Shown here in pieces: positions 1-4,560 of a DNA stretch of 7,469 nt. Numbering within the stretch: position 1 is the stretch's first letter; every line of letters begins with the position of its first letter. The position numbers and the translations under genes are program-made. Location of the stretch: contig JANYGE010000459.1 of assembly GCA_025362535.1 (NCBI GenBank), positions 1 to 7,469 of the forward strand, read 5' to 3'. This DNA is from Hyphomicrobiales bacterium. GTDB lineage: Bacteria; Pseudomonadota; Alphaproteobacteria; Rhizobiales; Aestuariivirgaceae. The notes below the pieces were generated by a model. The model was given only the letters and a program-made list of their open reading frames with translations. It ran no database searches and was not told where the DNA came from.

Positions 1-62
1 GATTGCGATCCATTTTCCCCTTCACACTCAGGCCCCCGAAATCTCACCACCCAAAGTAAAGC
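1..62. repeat. Inverted repeat, left arm (duplicated EamA linker)
   Basis: Positions 1-62 are the reverse complement of 320-380, with two mismatches (positions 15 and 21) and one extra base at 57. The arm encodes the EamA interdomain linker on the plus strand. It may extend left of the window, which cannot be seen. The mismatches change Tyr-Pro-Arg to Phe-Pro-Leu between the two copies. Confidence 0.9.
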
Positions 63-337
63 AACCTGATCTTGTGAAGTCTGAACCGACCCATCCTTCG
101 GCCATTGGTATCGTGCTGGGCGTAATCACGGCTTTCGGTCAAGCTCTTGGCAGTCTGTTTGCTCGCCCAGCTATGGCCTCAGGGGTTGAGCCTTTCGCCG
201 CGATGGCCATTCGATTAGGATTGGCTGTGATCTTCTTTTGGGCCCTGCTTGTTCTGCCCTCGGTGCGTCAGCAAACCAAACCCATTCAGAAAGCCGACCT
301 AGGAGCAGCAGTCACTTCAGCTTTCTTTGGGTGGTGA
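2..337 (+). CDS. EamA/DMT-family transporter, C-terminal-half fragment (open at window edge, truncated at 3' end)
   Basis: The frame is open from the first bases of the window and gives 111 residues. It starts inside the linker (IAIHFPLHTQAPEISPPK) and continues into what looks like the second EamA repeat of a ten-helix drug/metabolite transporter: an Ala/Gly-rich helix (AIGIVLGVITAFGQALGSLF), then MAIRLGLAVIFFWALLVL and the start of a third helix (GAAVTSAFFG). It stops after about 85 residues of the repeat at TGG-TGA, where an intact second half should run roughly 50 residues further. The stop lies just past the inversion junction at 325-331, so the C-terminal end is not native. A GTG at 74 could serve as an internal start, but there is no good ribosome binding site, and the frame clearly comes from further upstream. 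The linker is the same as at the end of the minus-strand half at 317-778, which indicates both are parts of one gene. Probably non-functional here. Confidence 0.6.
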   Translation: MAIHFPLHTQAPEISPPKVKQPDLVKSEPTHPSAIGIVLGVITAFGQALGSLFARPAMASGVEPFAAMAIRLGLAVIFFWALLVLPSVRQQTKPIQKADLGAAVTSAFFGW

Positions 338-778
338 GATTTCGGGGGCCTGAGTGTGACGGGGATAATGGATCGCAATCATGATGCCCAAAACTATTGC
401 GACAACGCCCAGACCTTGCATCAGCCGAATTGTTTCCCCGAAAGTGAGATAGGCCAAGACCAAGGCAAAAGGCGACGTGAGTGAGAACAACAGCGCTGTG
501 AGGCGTGGACCGGCCTTATAAATAGTTGCAAAATAGGTGGTGCTGGCGATGACGATCCCAAATAGGCCCGAACTCATCAGTGCCAAAATTTGCCATGCGC
601 CAAGTGTTATCCAACCGTTGAACAGCGAGGCTGCAAGTGATGTCATCAGGAACGATGCCGTCAGTTGCCAGCGCGCAAGTTGCATGATTGGGATACGACC
701 ATTTAAATCGCTGACGAACATCGAGCTGAGCGCGATGCAAATGGCAGAGCCAATAGCGAGTGCTTCCGAGACGAACAC
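317..778 (-). CDS. EamA/DMT-family transporter, N-terminal half, truncated by an inverted junction
   Basis: This encodes the first EamA repeat of an inner-membrane drug/metabolite transporter superfamily protein (substrate unknown). About five hydrophobic helices are visible in 153 residues: roughly residues 4-22, 36-54, 62-82, 92-112 and 120-137. The family-typical stretch SLTSPFALVLAYLTFGE (about 99-115) is followed by a Gly-rich last helix. The likely start is GTG at 778, because GGAGG (788-792) sits nine bases upstream. EamA proteins usually have two such repeats and about 290-300 residues. This one stops after the linker (HTQAPEISPPK) with two residues, Glu-Ser, that come from beyond the inversion junction. 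The missing second repeat is found on the opposite strand at 2-337. It lies 101 bases downstream of the oxidoreductase gene and may be co-transcribed with it. Family assignment is firm; whether the truncation is real is uncertain. Confidence 0.75.
   Translation of the reverse strand: MFVSEALAIGSAICIALSSMFVSDLNGRIPIMQLARWQLTASFLMTSLAASLFNGWITLGAWQILALMSSGLFGIVIASTTYFATIYKAGPRLTALLFSLTSPFALVLAYLTFGETIRLMQGLGVVAIVLGIMIAIHYPRHTQAPEISPPKES
320..380. repeat. Inverted repeat, right arm (duplicated EamA linker) and junction
   Basis: This is the reverse-complement partner of positions 1-62. The inner end carries the likely breakpoint: CTTTGGG at 325-331 fits both the end of the plus-strand second EamA domain (Phe-Phe-Gly codons) and the complement of the linker (Pro-Pro-Lys codons). 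The switch therefore occurred within a microhomology of about seven bases. To the right of the junction the sequence continues as the antisense of the intact N-terminal half. Confidence 0.85.
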
Positions 779-787
779 GATGATTTT

Positions 788-792
788 CCTCC
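788..792 (-). promoter_or_regulatory. Ribosome binding site of the EamA N-terminal half
   Basis: On the minus strand GGAGG lies nine bases before a GTG codon at 778. There is no competing ATG in frame nearby, so this site decides the non-ATG start. Confidence 0.6.
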
Positions 793-879
793 GCTATTCG
801 GTTCTGGTATGTTCAAACCAAGCGCAAAACCATCGGCGCCATCCTTGGCGTTACCGCGTCAATCGATTGGCAGATTATG

Positions 880-1863
880 TCACTCGCTGGGATATTTCAG
901 CCCAATCATCGCGCGCACCTCATCTAGCGTCTGCATGATTTCGACAGATTGCGCTGGCGGCATGATGTCGCCAGCGGTCAGACCCAAAGTAATTAGACGC
1001 TCAGCTTCATCCGCCTGAAATTGCATACCTCGCCCTTCAACCGTCCCGTCAAAAACCTCAGTGACTTTATTGGAGTTATCATAGACTCGGAAGCTGGTGG
1101 GTGAATACCAGACATGGTCAATCTCGATCCGCCCTTTGGTGCCGACTATGCTGGCCCGGTTCGATCCAGCGCTATCGCTGGAAGAAAGTGTCGTGGCGAT
1201 GGCCCCTGAAGTATAGTGAAAGATCGTCGCAACCTGTGCATCCGCACCAGTGGTCCGGAACGTAGCGGAGGCTTTGATGGTGGCAGGCTTTCCCAAAATA
1301 TCCCACGCGAATGAAATCGGATAGATTGCCAAATCTAATAGCGCGCCGCCGCCCAGCGCCAGATCGTTCAAGCGGTGCTTTGGGTCATCGGGTAGTTTCT
1401 GCGTATGGTCGGCGATCAGCGAGCGGATCTCGCCAATCGTCCCGGCGGCGATAATCTCGCGGATACGATGCATATGCGGCAGAAACCGCGTCCACATCGC
1501 CTCCAGCACCATCAGATTTTTGGCCTTTGCTAGAGCGACAATTTCTGCCGCTTCGCGCGCGTTGATGGTGAAGGGTTTTTCAACAAGGATATGTTTTCCC
1601 GCGTTTAGAGCAAGCTTCGCCGCCGCCACATGATGGGGGTGTGGCGTGGAGATGTAGACGATGTCGACATTGGGGTCAGCCACCAGAGCGGCATAGCTGC
1701 CATGGGCGGTTGCAATGCCGAATTCTTTGGCAAATCGTTTGGCGCTTTCATCATTGCGCGAGCCGACCGCCGTGACACTGTGCCCCGTCAGCAGCAAGTC
1801 CTTCACGAATAAATCGGCGATCCAACCGGTTGCGAGAATGCCCCATCTTATCTTTCCTGCCAT
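880..1863 (-). CDS. Gfo/Idh/MocA-family NAD(P)-dependent oxidoreductase (dihydrodiol/D-xylose dehydrogenase-like)
   Basis: This is a cytoplasmic oxidoreductase of 327 residues, the usual length for the family. The N-terminal Rossmann fold (about 1-120) has the dinucleotide-binding turn GILATGWIA at 8-16, a strand ending in STPHPHH at 72-78, and the hallmark EKP at 95-97. EAMWTRF at 121-127 and GGGALLDLAIYPI at 171-183 are typical of the branch containing dimeric dihydrodiol dehydrogenase, NADP-dependent D-xylose 1-dehydrogenase and 1,5-anhydrofructose reductase. Tyr181 is in the position of the catalytic tyrosine of that branch. The second half is the alpha/beta substrate-binding domain, ending in a helix (SVEIMQTLDEVRAMIG). 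The start ATG at 1863 has AAGGA eight bases upstream. It lies 57 bases after the membrane-protein gene and before the EamA gene on the same strand. The substrate, probably a sugar or sugar-derived aldehyde/ketone, cannot be named from sequence alone. Confidence 0.88.
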   Translation of the reverse strand: MAGKIRWGILATGWIADLFVKDLLLTGHSVTAVGSRNDESAKRFAKEFGIATAHGSYAALVADPNVDIVYISTPHPHHVAAAKLALNAGKHILVEKPFTINAREAAEIVALAKAKNLMVLEAMWTRFLPHMHRIREIIAAGTIGEIRSLIADHTQKLPDDPKHRLNDLALGGGALLDLAIYPISFAWDILGKPATIKASATFRTTGADAQVATIFHYTSGAIATTLSSSDSAGSNRASIVGTKGRIEIDHVWYSPTSFRVYDNSNKVTEVFDGTVEGRGMQFQADEAERLITLGLTAGDIMPPAQSVEIMQTLDEVRAMIGLKYPSE

Positions 1864-1920
1864 TTCTGGAATCCTTATCTCCCCGTCATCGCTCGCAATC
1901 GTTCGTGGTTATTCGTTGGA

Positions 1921-2751
1921 TTACTGCGCTGGCGCGAACCCGCATTGCTTCTGCTCCATGTCGATCTGCTTGGTAATGCGGATGGCATTCTCGGCATAGG
2001 CCTGCGTTACTGAGCCGTGATTGATGGTCTTGCCGTTCAGAGGGCTCACAGCTTCACAGAGATGGAAGACATGCGGGTCAGTAGACTTCGTTTGCCCGGC
2101 TTCCGGAGCGATCCAATACACCACATCCACACCATTCGGATTTGCAGCACTTTTCGTCGCGTCAGTTATAGCTGAGGAATCCCGCGCAATGTCCTGCGCC
2201 TGCGAAGCGACATCGGGTGAACAGGCGGTGGTGGGCTGGCCAGTCTTGATCTGGGTGGCGCAGGCATTCATGTCTTGCGTGTATTGCTCAACAGATGGTG
2301 GTTTAAAATTAACCCCAAGAAGGACTGCGACCACGGCGAGGATAGCACCAGCACCGCCAGCGATCTGCTTGTTCTTGGGATCCATGTTCTTGTCCGTGAG
2401 GATCAGGGCAATCAAAGGGAGGAACGCAATCAGCGTTATGATCGCACCAAGCTGGTTCTGGACGAAGAACCGGAATGTATCAGCCTTGCTGGCCGGGTCG
2501 TGCCGGTTGGCGGCCTTCCACATCATGCTGCCAGCAATCGCAAAGACTGCGATTCCAACAAGAATGCCAATCAGCAGCGGAAGATTGCCGTTGTCGAATT
2601 TGTGCTGTTTGAGCAAATAAATGCCCGCGACCTCGCCGCCAATGGCTATGATCCACGACAGCACGGCGAAAATCCGAAGCCGCTTGGCGGCACTCTTCTG
2701 TCCCTGGTTGGCAGCCCACGCTTTTGTTACATCCGGCTTGTTGTCTGACAT
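1921..2751 (-). CDS. Hypothetical membrane protein with four helices and a cysteine-containing C-terminal domain
   Basis: I do not recognise this 276-residue protein. It has a polar, basic N-terminus (1-25) and four hydrophobic segments at about 26-47, 57-78, 101-119 and 130-147. A soluble C-terminal part of about 125 residues follows. With an even number of helices, both ends should lie on the same side of the membrane; the basic N-terminus suggests the cytoplasm. The C-terminal part carries four cysteines (164, 177, 232 and 270), which is unusual for a cytosolic tail and could suggest disulfides if the topology is the other way round. The stretch VDVVYWIAPEAGQ followed by FHLCEAVSPLNGKTI resembles no motif I can name. 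ATG at 2751 is preceded by GAGG nine bases upstream (2761-2764). It is first in a leftward group with the oxidoreductase and the EamA gene, separated by short gaps. Coding is well supported by length and composition; function is unknown. Confidence 0.75.
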   Translation of the reverse strand: MSDNKPDVTKAWAANQGQKSAAKRLRIFAVLSWIIAIGGEVAGIYLLKQHKFDNGNLPLLIGILVGIAVFAIAGSMMWKAANRHDPASKADTFRFFVQNQLGAIITLIAFLPLIALILTDKNMDPKNKQIAGGAGAILAVVAVLLGVNFKPPSVEQYTQDMNACATQIKTGQPTTACSPDVASQAQDIARDSSAITDATKSAANPNGVDVVYWIAPEAGQTKSTDPHVFHLCEAVSPLNGKTINHGSVTQAYAENAIRITKQIDMEQKQCGFAPAQ

Positions 2752-2831
2752 GTTTTAATTCCTCATATTGAATATCGACGCTTTGCGCGGTGATGGAAAG
2801 TCCGACTCCGTCCGCTCTACGTCATGGTTGC

Positions 2832-2860
2832 GAATTTGGCGAAACCATACCATTTGTCAA
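2832..2860 (-). promoter_or_regulatory. Possible leftward promoter for the membrane protein gene
   Basis: On the minus strand a perfect TTGACA -35 hexamer (2855-2860) is followed at 16-17 bases by only a weak -10 match (2832-2838). This would place transcription start about 75 bases before the ATG at 2751. It overlaps a small inverted repeat, TTGT-CA-ACAA (2854-2863), that might bind a regulator. The region 2752-2961 holds no gene. Confidence 0.25.
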
Positions 2861-2961
2861 CAAACATTCAATTGAGGCTTTGGTTGAATGGCTGCAATGA
2901 CGCAGAGCACATAGACATGTGGCCACCTCTTGCCTAATCTGTTTTCAAAGAGGGCCAGCCA

Positions 2962-3366
2962 ATGTCACAATCTATTCTCCAATCCTGTGACCCGACACAG
3001 AAAATGACCGTCGCCAAGGGCACGGAGCTTTTGCAGCAGGGATCAAAATCAGGCACACTTTTTGTACTGGCTGCAGGCACGGTTAATATCATGCGCGGCG
3101 GCGTGGTGGTTGCCACCACCTCCGAGCCCGGCGCACTTTTCGGCGAAATGTCGATCCTGCTCGGCACGCCGCACACAGCGACCGTGCAAACCAAAACCCA
3201 GTGCGAGGTTTACAGATTTGAAAACGGAGTGGAATTCGTGCGTGCCAATCCCGATATCACCTTCGAAATCGCTACGCTGCTCGCCAAACGGCTGAGTCAG
3301 GCGACGGATTATCTGATGGAGCTCAATGATAGCATGCGGAGTGCAGGGAATATTTGGGCGTGGTGA
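2962..3366 (+). CDS. Stand-alone cyclic-nucleotide-binding-domain (CRP-like beta-roll) protein
   Basis: This 134-residue cytoplasmic protein is a single cNMP-binding fold. The beta-roll runs from about residue 10 to 88 (GTELLQQGSKSGTLFVLAAGTV, then GALFGEMSILLGTPHTATV at 57-75), followed by two helices (about 88-125). The phosphate-binding cassette normally reads FGE(x)4-5 then P-R-T/S-A-T/S. Here Gly61-Glu62 are kept, but the arginine that contacts the cyclic phosphate is replaced by His71. There is no helix-turn-helix, kinase or channel domain, so it is not a CRP/FNR transcription factor as such. It may act as a small regulatory partner whose target is not visible. ATG at 2962 has AGAGGG at 2949-2954. 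It is transcribed divergently from the membrane protein gene, with 188 bases to the next gene. The fold is confident; ligand binding is doubtful. Confidence 0.88.
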   Translation: MSQSILQSCDPTQKMTVAKGTELLQQGSKSGTLFVLAAGTVNIMRGGVVVATTSEPGALFGEMSILLGTPHTATVQTKTQCEVYRFENGVEFVRANPDITFEIATLLAKRLSQATDYLMELNDSMRSAGNIWAW

Positions 3367-3393
3367 GGCGATTTCAGTTCTAGGCAACAAACT

Positions 3394-3422
3394 TTGGCAC
3401 AGAGATTAGATCGGTGCAAAAT
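3394..3422 (+). promoter_or_regulatory. Possible promoter for the secreted YxFxxD-repeat protein
   Basis: TTGGCA (3394-3399, five of six to consensus) is followed after 17 bases by CAAAAT (3417-3422, four of six). The start of transcription would be near 3429, giving a leader of about 125 bases that contains the hairpin at 3485-3503. This is only a consensus match. Confidence 0.3.
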
Positions 3423-3484
3423 AAGTTCTCTGCAGCAATGGAATAAAATGCCCGTCACCAGCGTTCACTTATTACAGGTAACAC

Positions 3485-3503
3485 ACATCGCCCAAGGCGA
3501 TGT
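3485..3503 (+). promoter_or_regulatory. Leader hairpin, possibly a weak terminator of the upstream gene or an attenuator
   Basis: This is a perfect eight-base-pair stem (ACATCGCC / GGCGATGT) with a three-base loop, followed by the T-rich but interrupted TGTTTGG. It sits between the cNMP-domain gene and the secreted-protein gene, about 50 bases before the latter's ATG. It could end the upstream transcript inefficiently or act as an RNA structure in the leader. The T-tract is too weak to call it a terminator firmly. Confidence 0.4.
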
Positions 3504-3554
3504 TGTTTGGCCTCGTCCCCCGCATTGGGTAATCGTTTTGTAAGGAAAATTATC

Positions 3555-3908
3555 ATGATAAAATCCATGAAGCGCTCAGCATTTGCCTTCACCTGCCTGG
3601 TTTGTCTCGCCACCACTGCATATGCAGCGGGCATGGTGACTGACAAGAATGGCATGACTCTCTATATTTTTGATAAGGATACAGGCGGCGTATCGGCCTG
3701 CTATGACGACTGTGCTGTAAACTGGCCGCCCTATCTCGGCAAAGCCGATGACCAGCTCACCGAAGGCTGGACTTTGGTCAAGCGCACCGATGCGACGTTG
3801 CAATGGGCCTACGATGGCAAGCCCATGTATTACTTCATCGGCGACAAGGCTAAAGGTGATATGACAGGCGATAAAAAAGGCGGCGTCTGGCATGTGATCA
3901 TTGAGTAA
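3555..3908 (+). CDS. Small secreted protein with YxFxxD-type repeats (COG4315 / Lipoprotein_15-like)
   Basis: This is a 117-residue exported protein. A signal peptide spans about 1-24 (Lys-rich start, hydrophobic core, cleavage expected after TAYA). There is no convincing lipobox, so signal peptidase I is likelier than lipidation. The mature part carries the features of this family: MTLYIFDKD at 34-42, a CxxxC unit at 49-53 followed by AVNWPP (54-59), a second repeat with KPMYYFIGDKAKGD (89-102), and GGVWHVI near the end. The molecular role of the family is not established. ATG at 3555 was chosen because AAGGA (3542-3546) lies eight bases upstream and it starts directly before the signal peptide. 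An in-frame TTG at 3507 would add 16 residues without a ribosome binding site and disrupt the signal sequence. It appears monocistronic, with a terminator right after the stop. Confidence 0.85.
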   Translation: MIKSMKRSAFAFTCLVCLATTAYAAGMVTDKNGMTLYIFDKDTGGVSACYDDCAVNWPPYLGKADDQLTEGWTLVKRTDATLQWAYDGKPMYYFIGDKAKGDMTGDKKGGVWHVIIE

Positions 3909-3924
3909 GACAGAAGATCAGGGG

Positions 3925-3975
3925 CAGCGTCGCGCAGTGTAGCAACGTTGCGCGGCGTCTGTTTTTGTATTTTTC
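3925..3975 (+). terminator. Intrinsic terminator after the secreted-protein gene
   Basis: A nine-pair GC-rich stem (CGTCGCGCA at 3928-3936 with TGCGCGGCG at 3949-3957, one G-U pair) encloses a 12-base loop and is followed by TCTGTTTTTGTATTTTTC. It begins 16 bases after the stop codon at 3908 and fits Rho-independent termination well. Confidence 0.85.
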
Positions 3976-4258
3976 GATGAGCGCAGGGATGCGCAAGACT
4001 TGACCCGGTAGATATTATCTGCGGAATCCAATGTGAGTTGGTTGGCATTGAAGATCAGCTTGTTTTGATTGGTAATATTGAGCCTCGGTAATCTGCGAAA
4101 GTTCGTCACTTTTCTTGAACCTACACATAATTGAAGGTAGCGAGACGGCATTTGAGTTGCCAACATCGCTCAAAGTTCGAGTTGGACAAGTTTTTGGCTT
4201 GATCGATTTTTCATCGTTTCGACGGTATCGATCCCAACCGGAAGTGCGAATCTAAAAC
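3976..4258. other. Gene-free spacer upstream of the kdp operon
   Basis: I see no convincing gene here. Short open frames have no ribosome binding site and show no recognisable protein. Two copies of a seven-base inverted sequence (GATCGAT at 4201-4207 and ATCGATC at 4227-4233) are present, but each is largely self-palindromic and the pair may be chance. No tRNA or known riboswitch shape is evident. Confidence 0.5.
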
Positions 4259-4278
4259 ATCCTTATGCAATCCTTATG
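4259..4278 (+). promoter_or_regulatory. Tandem direct repeat with 11-bp period, candidate KdpE-type response-regulator site
   Basis: ATCCTTATG occurs twice, at 4259-4267 and 4270-4278, exactly 11 bases apart, or one helical turn. Direct repeats with this spacing are the usual binding pattern of OmpR/PhoB-family regulators, to which KdpE belongs. It lies about 80 bases before the first gene of the kdp operon and just upstream of a -10-like TAAAAT (4302-4307). The link to KdpE is inferred from position and spacing only. Confidence 0.45.
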
Positions 4279-4301
4279 TTTTGGCTGACACTTCCATATC
4301 G

Positions 4302-4307
4302 TAAAAT
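4302..4307 (+). promoter_or_regulatory. Candidate -10 element of the kdp promoter
   Basis: TAAAAT matches TATAAT at five of six positions. No good -35 lies 16-18 bases upstream; the ATCCTTATG repeats end 23 bases upstream instead. That arrangement is typical of an activator-dependent promoter. Transcription would start near 4314, leaving a leader of about 45 bases before the ATG at 4359. Confidence 0.35.
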
Positions 4308-4358
4308 TATGCAAACATTGACATTCTGTGAGCTTGAATTTTCCATGAGGAGCTATTC

Positions 4359-4442
4359 ATGCTTGACGTTGTTTTCTTAGCACTCGGTGTAGGGCTGTTT
4401 TTTCTCGGCTCCGCTTACGTCTATTTTTGCGAACGGTTGTGA
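4359..4442 (+). CDS. 27-residue single-helix membrane protein at the head of the kdp operon
   Basis: The small open frame reads MLDVVFLALGVGLFFLGSAYVYFCERL: one hydrophobic helix (about residues 3-23) followed by a short polar end, Cys-Glu-Arg-Leu. GAGGAG at 4347-4352 lies six bases before the ATG, a strong ribosome binding site, so translation is likely. It precedes kdpF by seven bases. From memory, similar tiny proteins ending in (C/A)(D/E)RL precede kdpF in many alphaproteobacterial kdp operons and are left unannotated or called hypothetical. It is not KdpF itself, because the next frame carries the KdpF signature. By position it could be a further accessory subunit of the Kdp complex or a small regulator; this is inference. 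Confidence 0.7.
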   Translation: MLDVVFLALGVGLFFLGSAYVYFCERL

Positions 4443-4449
4443 GGTTCTC

Positions 4450-4536
4450 ATGGCTGAAGCATTTATTGGTCTCATCGTTGCAGTTGGCCTTGGTGCCTAT
4501 CTTGTCCACGCCCTGCTACACCCCGAAAATTACTAA
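4450..4536 (+). CDS. kdpF: KdpF, small subunit of the K+-transporting ATPase
   Basis: This is a 28-residue protein with one transmembrane helix (about 4-23) ending in LLHPENY, the C-terminal pattern of KdpF (usually LxxPExF/Y). In the known KdpFABC complex KdpF is a single inner-membrane helix packed between KdpA and KdpB, and it stabilises the complex. GAGG (4441-4444) overlaps the stop codon of the preceding small gene and lies five bases before the ATG, suggesting coupled translation. It is followed by kdpA after 24 bases. The length and position are as expected for kdpF. Confidence 0.85.
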   Translation: MAEAFIGLIVAVGLGAYLVHALLHPENY

Positions 4537-4560
4537 CATTTAAATTGAGAAGGTGGCACC

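Noticed and set aside
1..380. Insertion sequence or transposon end as the explanation for the inverted repeat
   Set aside because: The arms encode the transporter linker itself, no transposase is visible, and no target-site duplication flanks them.
842..858. Small hairpin (CGCCA / TGGCG) after the oxidoreductase gene as a terminator
   Set aside because: The stem is only five pairs and is not directly followed by a T-tract on the minus strand; too weak to call.
537..938. Plus-strand open frame of 133 codons crossing from the EamA region into the oxidoreductase gene
   Set aside because: It is antisense to two recognisable genes, crosses their boundary, and has no protein-family signature.
2021..2620. 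Plus-strand open frame of 199 codons
   Set aside because: It lies wholly antisense to the membrane-protein gene, which has a good ribosome binding site and real transmembrane helices; composition looks like a shadow frame.
3507..3554. Upstream extension of the secreted protein to a TTG codon
   Set aside because: No ribosome binding site precedes it, and the extension would disrupt a normal signal peptide that starts at 3555.
3918..4166. Minus-strand open frame between the secreted-protein gene and kdp
   Set aside because: It runs through the intrinsic terminator and has no ribosome binding site or recognisable domain.
4201..4233. GATCGAT / ATCGATC inverted pair as an operator or stem-loop
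   Set aside because: Each half contains the palindrome ATCGAT and the 19-base spacer does not extend the pairing; chance is likely.
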